Shown: one piece after another, positions 8,707 to 20,197 of the stretch | Layout: every line of letters begins with the position of its first letter | How positions within the stretch are numbered: position 1 is the stretch's first letter | Assembly (NCBI GenBank): GCA_963699215.1 | Contig: OY969422.1 | Span: forward strand, 2,418,001-2,482,000 | From: VRUE01 sp963699215 | GTDB taxonomy: Bacteria; Actinomycetota; Thermoleophilia; Solirubrobacterales; 70-9 | DNA: 64,000 nucleotides | Direction of reading: 5' to 3' | The notes under the pieces: generated by a model | Told to the model about the DNA's origin: nothing | The model's input: the letters and a program-made list of their open reading frames with translations, nothing else | The model's database searches: none | Program-made: the position numbers and the translations under genes

Positions 8707-10215
8707 CTAGAGCGGCTGGCGAACGACCGGCTTGCGGGTCGCCTTGACCTCGTCGAGGCGGCGGACCGGGGTCGTGTAGGGCGCCTGCCTGGCCATCTCG
8801 GGATCGTCCTCGGCCTCGGCGAGGATCTGCTCGATCGCCTCGGCGAAGGCGTCGAGGCTCTCCTTGGTCTCGGTCTCGGTCGGCTCGATCATCAGCGCCT
8901 CGTCGACCAGCAGCGGGAAGTAGACGGTCGGCGGGTGGAAGCCGAAGTCGAGCAGGCGCTTGGCGAGGTCGAGCGTGGCGATGCCGAGATCCTTCTTCAT
9001 CGGCTTGCCGGAGAGGACGAACTCGTGCATGCAGTGGCGGTCGAAGGCGACCGGCAGGCGCTCGCCGGCGCGGCCCTGGGCGAGGCGCGCCTTCAGGTAG
9101 TTGGCGTTCAGCACCGCCGTCTCCGAGGCCTCGGCGAGGCCGTCGGCGCCGAGGCTGAGGATGTAGGCGTAGGAGCGGACGAAGACGCCGAAGTTGCCCT
9201 GGAAGCCGCGCAGACGGCCGATCGACTTGGGCCGGTCGTGGTCGAGGTCGTATGTGGGGCGGCTGCCGTTGCCGCTCTCGCGGCGCACCACCTGCGGCCG
9301 CGGCAGGAAGGGCTCGATCCGCTCCGAGACCGCGATCGGCCCGGCGCCCGGGCCGCCGCCGCCGTGCGGCTGGCTGAACGACTTGTGCAGGTTGACGTGG
9401 ACGATGTCGAAGCCCATGTCGCCCGGCCGCGAGTGGCCCATCACCGCGTTCAGGTTGGCGCCGTCGTAGTAGAGGGTGCCGCCGGCCGCGTGGATCAGGG
9501 CGGCGATCTCGGCGATGTTCTCGTCGAAGAGGCCGAGCGTGTTGGGGTTGGTCAGCATCAGGCAGGCGACCTCGTCGTCGACCTTGGCCCGCAGGTCGTC
9601 CATCTCGACCCCGCCGCGCTCGTTCGTCGCCACCTTGACCACCTCGTAGCCGGCCATCGTCACCGAGGCCGGGTTGGTGCCGTGGGCGGTGTCCGGCGCC
9701 AGCACCTTGGTCCGCGCTTCGCCGCGGTCGGCGTGGTAGGCGCGGGTCAGCAGCAGGCCGGCGAGCTCGCCGTGCGAGCCGGCCGAGGGCTGCAGGCTGA
9801 CGTGCGGCAGGCCGCAGATCTCGGCCAGCGACTGCTGCAGCAGCCACATCAGCTCCAGCGCGCCCTGGGCCCGCTTCGGGTCCTGGGCGGGGTGCAGACG
9901 GGCGTGGCCGGGCAGCGCCGCCACCCGCTCGTTGAGCCGCGGGTTGTGCTTCATCGTGCAGGAGCCGAGCGGGTAGAAGCCGCTGTCGAGGTCGAAGTTG
10001 CGCCGCGAGAGCCGGTTGTAGTGGCGGACGATCTCCGGCTCGGCGATCTCGGGCAGGCGCGGCGGCTCGTCGCGCAGCAGCCTGGCCGGGATCAGCTCGT
10101 CCAGCGGCGGCTCCGGCACTTCGGCGGCGAGGCAGAACCGCGGCGCGGCGCCCGGGCTTCGACTTCTCGAAGATCGTCTGCGCGCGTTCGCGCTGCATCG
10201 GGGTCTCGGTTGCGG

Positions 10216-10219
<4 letters not shown>
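8707..10219 (-). CDS. gcvPB: Glycine dehydrogenase (decarboxylating) subunit 2, with a 5' frameshift
   Basis: P-protein subunit that decarboxylates glycine with PLP. The ATG at 10219 overlaps the gcvPA stop (ATGA) and starts TATETPMQRERAQTIFEKSK; a one-base shift near 10156 moves to the frame that carries the rest (RRNFDLDSGFYPLGSCTMKHNPR). The PLP lysine is in HVNLHKSFSQPHGGGGPG, and DTAHGTNPASVTMAG is conserved. The C-terminus RRLDEVKATRKPVVRQPL is complete. Last gene of gcvT-gcvH-gcvPA-gcvPB. Confidence 0.93.
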
Positions 10220-11622
<1,403 letters not shown>

Positions 11623-11658
11623 CCGGCTAAGGCTACGGAAGGGAAGGGCGGTGCCCGG

Positions 11659-12054
11659 CTAGCCCTTTTCCAGCAGCTTGCGGTATTCCTCGGCGTCGAG
11701 CAGGGCCTCGGCCTCGCTTGGCGCGCTGAGCTTCACCTTGACCAGCCAGCCCTCGCCGTAGGGGTCCTCGTTGATCTTCTCCGGCGAGTCCGCGAGCGCG
11801 TCGTTGACCTCGACGATCTCCCCGGAGAGCGGCGCGATCACGTCGGAGACCGCCTTCACCGACTCGACCTCGGCGTAGGAGGAGTCTTTGTCGATCGTCG
11901 CGCCGACCTCGGGCGGGTCGTAGAAGACGACCTCGCCGAGGCTGTCCTGGGCGTACCAGGTGATGCCGAGGACGGCGTGCTCGTCGCCCTCCAGCCGTGC
12001 CCAGTCGTGCTGGTCGTGGTAGAGCAGATCCTCGGGGTAGCTCGCGTCGGCCAA
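11659..12054 (-). CDS. gcvH: Glycine cleavage system H protein (lipoyl carrier)
   Basis: A 131-residue lipoyl carrier that shuttles the aminomethyl group between P, T and L proteins. The lipoylated Lys lies in YAEVESVKAVSDVIAPLSGE; EDPYGEGWLVKVKL is the other conserved block. The start is a TTG at 12054, three bases after the expected gcvT stop, preceded by a GGAGAAG ribosome-binding site at about 9 bases. Length is typical. Confidence 0.94.
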   Translation of the reverse strand: MADASYPEDLLYHDQHDWARLEGDEHAVLGITWYAQDSLGEVVFYDPPEVGATIDKDSSYAEVESVKAVSDVIAPLSGEIVEVNDALADSPEKINEDPYGEGWLVKVKLSAPSEAEALLDAEEYRKLLEKG

Positions 12055-12057
12055 AGG

Positions 12058-13154
12058 TCACTTCTCCTTCCGGGACGAGGGCTCTGGTAAAGCGGCTTGG
12101 ACGCTATCCGGGCCGGGCGGCGCTTGCCGCGCACGTCGATCTCGACTGCGGTGCCCGGCTCGGCGAGGTCGCTGCGCAGGTAGGCCATCCCGATCCCGAC
12201 CTCCAGCGAGGGCGAGAAGGTGCCGCTGGTGACGGCGCCGATCTCCTCGCCGCCCGCCAGCACCGGGTTGCCCGGGCGCGGGATGCCGGCACCCTCGATC
12301 CTGAACGGCGCCAGCCTCTCGGCGGTGCCGTCGGCGCGGGCGCGGGCCACCGCCTCGGCGCCGACGAACCCGGTCGCCTCCTTGCAGCACCAGCCGAGCC
12401 CGGCCTCGATCGGGTTGCGCTCCGGGCTGAGGTCGTTGCCGTGCAGGTGGAAGCAGACCTCGAGACGCAGCGTGTCGCGGGCGCCGAGCCCACAGGGGAC
12501 GATGCCGGCGTCGAGCAGCTCGGCCCAGATCGCCGGCGCGACCTCGGGGTCGATCAGCAGCTCGACCCCGTCCTCGCCGGTGTAGCCGGTGCCGCAGACG
12601 AGCGCCGGGCGGTTGCCGATCCTCGCCGTCGCCACCCGCATCCGCGGCGGCAGCTCGATGCCCAGTGCGCCGGTGAGGACCGCCCGCGCGTGCGGTCCCT
12701 GCACCGCGAGCATCGCGTAGCGGTCGGCGACGTCGCGGACGGCGACGTCGAAGTCGCGGCTCCAGCGCCCGAGCCAGGCGAGGTCGGACTCGTGGTTGGC
12801 CGAGTTGGTGACGAGCAGGTAGCGGTCGCCGCCGAGCCGGTAGGCGAAGAGGTCGTCGAGGACGCCGCCGTCCTCGTTGCAGAGGCAGGAGTACTGGGCG
12901 CCGCCGAGCTCGATCGCGGCGACGTCGTTGGAGAGGACGCGCTGCAGGAAGGCGAGCGCCCCCGGCCCCTCGACCTCGACCTCGCCCATGTGGGAGACGT
13001 CGAACATGCCGGCGTGGGTGCGCACCGCCATGTGCTCCTCGCGCACGCCCTCGTAGACGACCGGCATCTCCCAGCCGGCGAAGGGCACCAGCTTGGCGCC
13101 GAGCTCGAGATGCCGCTCGTAGAGGGGGGTGCGTCGCAGGGCCGCGTCGGTCAC
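12058..13154 (-). CDS. gcvT: Glycine cleavage system T protein (aminomethyltransferase), 3' end disturbed
   Basis: Folate-dependent aminomethyltransferase. N-terminal FAGWEMPVVYEGVREEHMAVR, FDVSHMGEVEVEGPGAL with the conserved Asp-Val-Ser-His, and C-terminal GIGMAYLRSDLAEPGTAVEI followed by KRRPARIASKPLYQSP identify it. The main frame runs without a stop into gcvH, whereas the +1 frame ends with a TGA at 12058, exactly three bases before gcvH. A one-base shift near 12085 at the 3' end is therefore likely. It is the first gene of the glycine cleavage operon; no glycine riboswitch is visible in the short leader before the GNAT gene. Confidence 0.93.
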
Positions 13155-13177
13155 GCGCGGCAGCGTATTGGAGAGCT

Positions 13178-13672
13178 ATGGCAAGCTCCCCGCGAGCTTT
13201 GAACGCAGGCGATCGCAGCGAGATCCGCAGGGCACGCGTCGAGGACGCCGGCGACGTCGCGCGCCTGCTGCACGACTTCAACACCGAGTTCTCGGAACCG
13301 ACTCCGCCGCTCGCCGACCTCCGCGCGCGCGTTCGCGAGCTGCTCGCGAGCGAGGAGATAGTCGCGCTGCTGGCCGGCAAGCCACCGCTCGGGCTGGCGC
13401 TCTTCCGCATCCGCCCCTCGCTCTGGTCGACCGCCGCCGACGTCTACCTCGAAGAGCTCTACGTCGTCCCCGAGCGCCGCGGGCGCGGTATCGGCCGGCA
13501 ATTGCTGGAGGCGGCGATGGCAGCCGCCCGCGAGGCCGGCGCCGACCACTTCGAGCTGACCACGGGCGAGACCGACGCCGCAGCGCGCGCGCTCTACGAG
13601 AGCATCGGCATGACCAACCGCGAGGGCGCCCCGGACGGACCCCGCATGCTCTATTACGAGCTGGACTTATGA
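13178..13672 (+). CDS. GNAT-family N-acetyltransferase
   Basis: A 164-residue single-domain GNAT. Motif A is EELYVVPERRGRGIGRQLLEAAM, which holds the acetyl-CoA pyrophosphate loop (R-x-x-G-R-G-I-G), and ALYESIGMTNREG is the family C-terminal motif. N-terminal IRRARVEDAGDVARLLHDF is the usual first helix. It is divergent from gcvT with 23 bases between starts and convergent to ftsZ. The acyl acceptor is unknown. Confidence 0.88.
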   Translation: MASSPRALNAGDRSEIRRARVEDAGDVARLLHDFNTEFSEPTPPLADLRARVRELLASEEIVALLAGKPPLGLALFRIRPSLWSTAADVYLEELYVVPERRGRGIGRQLLEAAMAAAREAGADHFELTTGETDAAARALYESIGMTNREGAPDGPRMLYYELDL

Positions 13673-13740
13673 GGGCCGTCGTCAGGCCCTCCCGACGAGC
13701 TCCCGCGAAGCGGCGGCGGGAGGGCCTGACGACGGCCCTC
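13671..13740. terminator. Long perfect hairpin between convergent GNAT and ftsZ genes
   Basis: Two perfect 24-base inverted arms, 13671-13694 and 13717-13740, flank a 22-base loop. The hairpin starts at the stop codon of the GNAT gene and ends 12 bases before the ftsZ stop. It is placed to act as a bidirectional terminator, although no U-tract follows, which is common in high-GC actinobacteria. Confidence 0.75.
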
Positions 13741-13752
13741 CACCGCACCTAG

Positions 13753-14832
13753 CTATTCCTTGAGGAACCCCGGGACGTCGATGTCGTCGTCGCTGACCCG
13801 CAGTTTGCGGATGTCGGTGTCCTCGGCGGAGATCCGCGGGCGGCTCTCGTAGCGGCGCCGCACCCGCTGCGGCGAGCGGGCGAGCAGCTCGAAGCCCTCG
13901 AAGCCGGTGGCGATCACGGTGACGCGGACCTCGTCGCGCATCGACTGGTCGACGACCGAGCCGAAGATGATGTTGGCGTTGTCGTCGGCCTCGGCCTGGA
14001 CCAGCTGCGCCGCCTCGTTGACCTCGAACAGGCCGAGGTCCTCGGGGCCGGTGATGTTGAGCAGCATTCCGGTGGCGCCCTTGATCGACTCCTCGATCAG
14101 CGGCGAGGTGATCGCCGCCTTGGCGGCGTCGACCGCGCGCGACTCGCCGGAGGCGGAGCCGACGCCCATCAGCGCCGAGCCGGCGTCGCGCATGATCGTG
14201 CGCACGTCGGCGAAGTCGAGGTTGATCAGGCCGGGGATCGTGATCAGGTCGGTGATGCCCTGGACGCCCTGGCGCAGGATGTCGTCGGCCTGGCGGAACG
14301 CCTCCAGCACGCAGGTGCGCCGCTCGACCGCCTGCAGCAGCTTCTCGTTGGGGACGATGATCAGGGTGTCGACGTTGTTGCGCAGTTTCTCGATTCCCTC
14401 GAGCGCCTGCTGCATCCGTCGTTTGCCCTCGAACTCGAACGGCTTGGTGACCGCGCCGACGGTCAGCGCGCCGATCTCTTCCTTGGCGATCTCGGCGATC
14501 ACCGGCGCCGAGCCGGTGCCGGTGCCGCCACCCTCGCCGGCGGTGACGAAGACCATGTCGGCGCCCTTCAGCGCCTCCTTGATCTCGTCGCGGCTCTCCG
14601 CCGCGGCGCCCGCCCCGACCTCGGGGTTGCCGCCGGCGCCGAGGCCGCGGGTCAGCTCCTGACCGATCGAGAGCTTGATGTCGGCGTCGCAGGCCTGCAG
14701 CGCCTGCGCGTCGGTGTTGACCGCGACGAACTCGACGCCGCGGATGCCGGCGTCGACCATGCGGCTGACGGCATTGGTGCCGCCGCCGCCAGCTCCGACG
14801 ACCTTGATCACCGCGAGGTAAGTGGATTCCAT
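13753..14832 (-). CDS. ftsZ: Cell division protein FtsZ
   Basis: A 359-residue tubulin-like GTPase that forms the division ring. Key motifs: KVVGAGGGGTNAV, the tubulin signature GEGGGTGTGSAP, NLDFADVRTIMRDAGSALMG, and the C-terminal peptide DIDVPGFLKE that binds partner proteins such as FtsW and SepF. The inter-domain tail is short (about 30 residues). It is the promoter-distal gene of the dcw cluster but has a 234-base upstream gap from ftsQ, so it probably has its own promoter. Confidence 0.97.
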   Translation of the reverse strand: MESTYLAVIKVVGAGGGGTNAVSRMVDAGIRGVEFVAVNTDAQALQACDADIKLSIGQELTRGLGAGGNPEVGAGAAAESRDEIKEALKGADMVFVTAGEGGGTGTGSAPVIAEIAKEEIGALTVGAVTKPFEFEGKRRMQQALEGIEKLRNNVDTLIIVPNEKLLQAVERRTCVLEAFRQADDILRQGVQGITDLITIPGLINLDFADVRTIMRDAGSALMGVGSASGESRAVDAAKAAITSPLIEESIKGATGMLLNITGPEDLGLFEVNEAAQLVQAEADDNANIIFGSVVDQSMRDEVRVTVIATGFEGFELLARSPQRVRRRYESRPRISAEDTDIRKLRVSDDDIDVPGFLKE

Positions 14833-15066
14833 CTCCCGATTTCTCCAGCTCGCCGCCCACGAGGGGGCTGGCGTTTGAGTTGAGCCTTTGTTCCGTCCGA
14901 GGCTTCAGCGAGGCTTAAGGGTTCCAGCCATCTTCCGGAGCACGGAAATTGCGCTCAACGTAGGGCATTTCCGGGGTCTCTGTCAAACCCGCGAGAGGCA
15001 TCCTGCAAAGTCCATATCTCAAGTGCTACTTGAGAGTTTGGTCAGTCTAACCCTATGGTCGAGGGT
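14833..15066 (-). promoter_or_regulatory. ftsZ upstream region
   Basis: This 234-base gap between ftsQ and ftsZ has clearly lower GC content than its surroundings and no credible ORF. It most likely holds the ftsZ promoter and leader. I could not assign a confident -35/-10 pair on the minus strand. No ftsA is present in the gap, as is usual in actinobacteria. Confidence 0.4.
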
Positions 15067-15634
15067 TCATTCGACAGGCGGAAGCGTATGCCCAGAGCCA
15101 CCGAACGCGGGCCGGCGCGGAGACTGCAGGTCTACATAATCGAGCGCCGAGATCGACGGATCGGCGAGCACCGCGGCGGCGGCCTTCCACTTCGCCGCAA
15201 CCCGCGAGGCGTCGCCGAAGCGCAGTTCGATCCCCGAGCGCAGCTCCACGTCCACCCCGCTTTCGCCGTAGTAGCTGCTCGCTATGTAGGGGCGCAGGGC
15301 GGCCGGGGCCGCACCGAGGACCCGCGCCTGCTGCAGCACCGGCCCGGCGAGCCGACCCGTCTCGGGGCGGCTCGGAGAGCGGCAGGCTGGGCAGCTGCAG
15401 CCCCTCGGACAGCGGCAGCCAGGCGAGCAGCTGGCCTTCGGGGCCGACGGCGACGGCGTCGGAGCCGCTCCCGACGGTCGCCGTGGCGGGCGGCAGGCGG
15501 ACGTCGGCTGCGACGGTCGTGTCGCGCAGGGCAAAGCGGTAGAGCAGCCCGCCCGCCAAGACGGCGAGCAGGAGAACCACTAGCCAGCGTCGCATCGGGC
15601 TCGCCCGGCGCCAGGTCGCTCGCGGGTCCCTCAC
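15067..15634 (-). CDS. ftsQ: Cell division protein FtsQ/DivIB-like, frameshifted
   Basis: A GTG at 15634 overlaps the murB stop (GTGA). The product starts with a basic cytoplasmic tail, then a single membrane helix RRWLVVLLLAVLAGGLLYRFAL at residues about 14-36, followed by a periplasmic region. The frame shifts near 15365; the other frame then gives SYYGESGVDVELRSGIELRFGD and KWKAAAAVLADPSISALDYVDLQ, matching the end of DivIB/FtsQ domains. FtsQ links early and late divisome proteins. The POTRA domain seems short and diverged, so the name rests mainly on context and topology. Confidence 0.75.
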
Positions 15635-16546
15635 AGCTCCCAGCCCTCGGGCCAGCGCACCTCGCCCAGCAGCTGCACCTCCGGCTCGAGCTCGACGCCG
15701 AAGCGCTCGTGGACCCGGCGGCGCCCCGCGGCCATCAGCTCGAGCACGTCGGCGGTGGTCGCCTCGTCGGTGTTCTCGACGAAGTTGGCGTGCTTCGCGG
15801 AGAAGCGGGCGCCGCCGACCCGCAGCCCGCGGCAGCCGGCCGCCTCCAGCAGCTGCCCGGCCGTGCGGCCCTCGGCTCGCTCGTCCTCGGGGTTCTTGAA
15901 GGTCGAGCCGAAGGTCTTGATCCCCGACGGCTGCGCCTCGTGGCGCCGTTCGCGCATCGCCGGCCATCGTCGCCTTGATCGCGTCCGGGTCGCCCGGCTC
16001 GAGGCGGAAGCAGGCCCGGGCGACGACCTCGTCGGAGCGCAGGTTCGAGCTGCGGTAGGCGAAGCCGAGCTGCTCGGGGTCGCGGCGCTCGCGGCCGCCC
16101 GGCGTGCAGACGTCGACCCACTCCAGCACCCGGGCGAGCTGGCCGCCGTAGGCGTTGGCGTTCATCTTCACCGCGCCGCCGACGGTGCCGGGGATGTTGA
16201 CCCCGAACTCGAGGCCGGAGAGACCCCAGCCGGCGGCCTTGGCCGCCGCCGAGGGAAGCCGGGCGCCGCCGCCGCAGAGCAGGCGGTCGCCGTCGCGCTC
16301 GATCGTCGCGAGCTCGCCGTCGAGCTTGATCGCGAGTCCGCGGAACCCGTCGTCGGCGACGAGCAGGTTCGAGCCCGACCCGACCACTCCTACTGCCAGG
16401 CCCTCCGTTCCGGCCCAGCGCAGCAGCTCGACCAGCTCCTCCGCGTCGCGCGGGGCGGGCGAACCAGTCGGCGGCGCCGCCGGTGCGGACCGTGGTCAGC
16501 CGGGCGAGCGAGAAGTCGCGCTCGACGCCGGCGGCAGGGCGCTCAT
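15631..16546 (-). CDS. murB: UDP-N-acetylenolpyruvoylglucosamine reductase, frameshifted
   Basis: Flavoprotein that reduces UDP-GlcNAc-enolpyruvate to UDP-MurNAc. The ATG at 16546 overlaps the murC stop. The first frame shifts near 16537, then LARLTTVRTGGAADWF appears, another shift near 16455 leads to VGSGSNLLVADDGFRGLAI and GLEFGVNIPGTVGGAVKMNANAYGG (FAD-binding signatures), and a third near 15960 to TFGSTFKNPE and GARFSAKHANFVENTDEATTADV, with the catalytic Glu region. All MurB segments are present in order, so the gene is probably intact in the organism. Confidence 0.9.
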
Positions 16547-17858
16547 CCGCCCTCCCCGCCTCCCCGCACCAGCGCCTCGCCGAGCCTGAAGACGTCGCCG
16601 GCGCCGATCGTGACCAGGACCGTCGCCGCGGCAGAGCGCGCGGGACGAGCGCCGCCTGCGCCCGCTCCGGTAGGGGCCCAGACGACGCGCCTTCCCCCAT
16701 CCGGTCCGCCGCCGCCTGGGCGACCTGGAGGCCGCTGACCCCGGCCAGCTCGCCGACCGGCTGCTCGCGGGCCGGGTAGACGTCGAGCACCGACGACCTC
16801 GTCGGCCAGCGCCAGCGCCGCGCCGAACTGCTCGGCCGAGCGCCTTGGTGCGCGAGTAGAGGTGCGGCTGGAAGACGGCGATCAGCCGCACGGCTCCAGC
16901 TCGCGCAGCGCCTCGAGCGCCGCCCGCACCTCGGTCGGGTGGTGCGCGTAGTCGTCGTAGACAGCGCGCGCCGGCGCGCTCCCCCTTGCAGCTCGAGCCG
17001 GCGGCGCACCCCGGGGAAGTCGGCGAGCGCCGCGGCCGCGGCGCTCGAGATCGAAGCCGGCCAGCTCGAGCGCGGCCAGCGCGGCGCGGGCGTTGAGCAG
17101 GTTGTGGCGCCCCGGGCACCGCGAGCGCGAGCTCCTCCGGACCCGGCCCCTCGGACCGAACCGACATCGCGCCCCGATCAGGGGCTCGATGGACACTCGG
17201 TCCGACGCGCCACGCCCTCGGCCTTCGCCGACGAACTCGGCGAAGGCCGCACGCAGCTCGCGCCAGCGAGCCCCAGCGCGAGTGGTGGTCCATCTCGACG
17301 TTGGTGACGACGGCGATCTCGGGCTCGAGCTCGAGGAAGCTGGCGTCGCTCTCGTCGGCCTCGGCGACGACCCACTCCCCCTCGCCCCAGCCGGCGTTGG
17401 CGGCGGCGCCGTCCGGCCCCAGGCCGGGGACCTCGCCGCCGACGAAGAAGGCCGGGTCGGCGCCGATCGCCCGCAGCGCCCAGACCACCATCGCGGTCGT
17501 CGTCGTCTTGCCGTGGGTGCCGGCGATCGCGATCAGCCGCTTCTCGGCGCAGAGCTCGGCCAGCAGCTCGCCGCGGTGGCGGACCGCGAGGCCGCGCTCG
17601 CGGGCCAGCGCCAGCTCGGGGTTGTCGTCGGCGATCGCGGTCGAGACGACGACCTCGGCGCCGTCGGGCAGGTTGGCGGCGTCGTGGCCGACCGCCGGCT
17701 CGAGGCCGGCCGCGCGCAGGCGCTCCATATAGGAGGAGTCGGCGCGGTCGCTGCCGGTGACCGTGGCGCCGAGCTCGTGGCAGACCAGCGCCAGGCCGCT
17801 CATCCCGGCGCCGCCGATGCCGATGAAGTGGAGCCGCCGTCCCGACCCACTCGCTCAT
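16543..17858 (-). CDS. murC: UDP-N-acetylmuramate-L-alanine ligase, frameshifted
   Basis: Adds L-Ala to UDP-MurNAc. Starting at the ATG at 17858 (overlapping the murG stop), a shift near 17838 gives HFIGIGGAGMSGLALV, the Rossmann loop of MurC. AIAGTHGKTTTTAMV is the ATP-binding P-loop and AEADESDASFLEL and VVTNVEMDHH are conserved Mur ligase motifs. Downstream pieces such as LLNARAALAALELAGFDL and VYDDYAHHPTEVRAALEAL lie in different frames because of several further shifts (about 17270, 17100, 16980, 16850). The C-terminus VLVTIGAGDVFRLGEALV is recognisable before the stop at 16543. Confidence 0.9.
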
Positions 17859-18927
17859 CGCTTCACCGCCGCGAGCACCTCGTCGGCGATCCGGCGCGCC
17901 GCGTCGGGCTTGGCCAGCGCCGCCGAGGCCGCGGCCATCGCCGCGAGCCGCTCGTCGTCGCCGAGAAGGCCGCCGACCTCGGCCGCGAGCCGCTCCGGCG
18001 TCGAGCTCCTCGTCGCGGACCACGGTCGCGGCGCCCGCCGCCGCCATCCAGGCGGCGTTGGCCTCCTGGTGGTCAGCCGTCGCGTGCGGGTAGGGCACGA
18101 GGATCGCCGGCCGGCCGGTCGCCGTCAGCTCGAAGATCGAGCCGCCGGAGCGGCCGAGGACGAGGTCGGAGGCGGCGAGGCAGTCGCCGAGGTCGGGCTC
18201 GTAGGCGAGCAGCGTGTAGCGCTCGCCGTGGGGCGCCGCGGCGAGCCGCTCCTCCAGCTCCGCGAAGTCGCGCCGGCCGGCGAGGTGGACGACGTCGAAG
18301 TCGCGCCCGTCGCGCTCGGCGAAGGCCTCGATCGCGCAACGTTGATCGAGCGCGCTCCCTGGCTGCCGCCGATCACCAGCAGGCAGCGCGCCTCGGGCGC
18401 GATCCCGAACCGCGCGCCGGGCGGCGTCGCGGTCGGCCTCGAGGACCGCCGGCGGGACCGGCCGGCCGGTGACCAGGTAGCGCTCGCCCTCGCGGCCGGC
18501 GATCGGGAAGGCGAGGCAGACCCGCCGCGCCCGGCCGGCGAGCAGCCGGTTGGCGAGGCCGAGGTGGCTGTCGGCCTCGGTCAGGACCAGCGGCATGCGA
18601 CCGAGCGCCGCCGCGAGGCCGGCCGGGCCGGCGACGAAGCCGCCGCCGCCCATCACGACGTCGGCGTCGCGGCGGCGGAGCGCCCGACGGGCGTCGCAGA
18701 CTGCGCGCCAGCGCCTCGACCGCAGCGGCGGCCGCCCGCAGCGGGTTGCGGCGGTCGATCCCGCGCACCTTGACGAAGTCGATCTCGTAGCCGGCGGCCG
18801 GCACCAGCTCGGCCTCGATCCGCTCGCGCGTGCCGAGGAAGGAGACCTCGGCGCCGCTAGCCCGAAGCTCGTCGGCGACCGCCATGGCCGGCACGACGTG
18901 ACCGGCGGTTCCCCCCGCTGCCACCAC
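17855..18927 (-). CDS. murG: MurG transferase (lipid II synthesis), frameshifted
   Basis: Undecaprenyl-PP-MurNAc-pentapeptide GlcNAc transferase, making lipid II at the inner leaflet. The N-terminal VVVAAGGTAGHVVPAMAVAD holds the GGTxGH glycine loop; then VMGGGGFVAGPAGLAAAL, LVLTEADSHLGLANRLL, and the UDP-binding RSGGSIFELTATGRPAILVPYP with DHQEANA are all present but in three frames, with breaks near 18700, 18440, 18330 and 18000. The start is uncertain: a GTG at 18927 or a slightly earlier GTG after another shift. It ends with a TGA overlapping the murC ATG. Confidence 0.9.
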
Positions 18928-18944
18928 GACTCTTGCGCTTCTGG

Positions 18945-20197
18945 CACTGCTCGATCGGCTCCTTCCACGCGCGGGCGTGCGCCCACCCTCGACGACGCGC
19001 AGTTTGCCAGCGCGGGCGGTCCCCCCGCGGGCGACGTTGAGGATCAGGCCGACCGCGAACAGGGTCGTCATCAGGCTGCTGTTGCCGTAGGAGACGAAGG
19101 GCAGCGGCACGCCGGTCAGCGGCGCCAGCCCCATCACCGCGAAGAGGTTGATCGTCGCCTGGACGAGGATCAGCGAGGTGAGGCCGGCGACGAGCAGCTT
19201 GCCGTAGTTGTCCTTCGCTTTCTTCGCCGTCTGCAGGCCGGCGTAGCCGAACAGCGCGAAGAGGCCGACGACGCCGACGATCCCGACCAGGCCCAGCTCC
19301 TCGCCGATCACCGCCGAGATCATGTCGGTGTGGGCCTCGGGCAGGTAGAAGGCCTTCTGCACGCCGTTGCCGATGCCGACCCCGAAGAGGCCGCCGGAGC
19401 CGAGCGCGATCTTCGCCTGCGCCGCCTGGAAGCCGGCGCCGGCGGCGTCGGCGCCCGGGGTTGAGGAAGCCGGTCAGCCGCGCCATCCGGTAGGGCTCGA
19501 TCACGGTCATCAGGAGGGCGAGGACGCCGAGCACGAGCGCCGATCAGGGCGAGGTCGCGGAGCCGCGCGCCGGCGGCGATCAGGGTCGCGGCGACGGCGA
19601 AGGCGATGACCATCGTCGTCCCCAGGTCGGGCTCGGCGACGATCAGCAGCGCGGCCGCGCCCGACGACCAGCAGGAACGGCATCAGCCCCTCGAGCGAGC
19701 GCACCCGCTTCGGCTTGCGCGCCAGCAGGTCGGCGCCGTAGAGGATCAGCGCCACCTTGGCCATCTCGGAGGGCTGGATCTGCAGGAAGCCGGAGCCGAT
19801 CCAGCGGCTGGCGCCGTTGACGTTGGTGCCGGCGACGAGCACGACGAGCAGCAGGAAGAAGGAGACGCCGAGGATCGCCGGCGTCAGGCGGCGGACCAGC
19901 TGCAGGCCGTGGCGCGCGGTCAGGTGCATGACCAGCAGGCCGAAGCGCGCCGAACATCAGCGGTCCGCTTCAGGTAGAAGGCGCTGTCGGAGAGGCCGCC
20001 GTCGCTGAGCACCCGGGTGGTCGAGCTGGCCGAGAAGACCATCACCGCGCCGAAGGCGAGCAGGCAGAGGGTCGCGGTCAGCAGCATGTTGTACTCGGCG
20101 GGCAGGCTGGCGGCGCGGCGCTTCTTCTTCCCTTCGCCTTGCCCTTTCCGCCCTGTCGCGCCCGCGCCAGCGCAGGGACGAGCGCGCGGGCGCTCAT
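18945..20197 (-). CDS. ftsW: Lipid II polymerase FtsW (SEDS family), frameshifted
   Basis: Multi-pass SEDS glycosyltransferase of the divisome. The ATG at 20197 precedes a basic cytoplasmic start and helix 1 MLLTATLCLLAFGAVMVFSA. Later pieces: ASRWIGSGFLQIQPSEMAKVALILY (SEDS signature), TTMVIAFAVAATLIAAGARL, YLPEAHTDMISAVIGEELGL (with the catalytic Asp in the large loop) and GVPLPFVSYGNSSLMTTLFAVGLILN. Frame breaks occur near 20135, 19960, 19660, 19545 and 19460. The exact 3' end is unclear because the frame continues without a stop toward murG; a further shift near 18970 is likely. Confidence 0.9.

Noticed and set aside
13154..13178. Glycine riboswitch ahead of the gcv operon
   Set aside because: Only about 23 bases separate gcvT from the divergent GNAT gene, too short for a glycine riboswitch.
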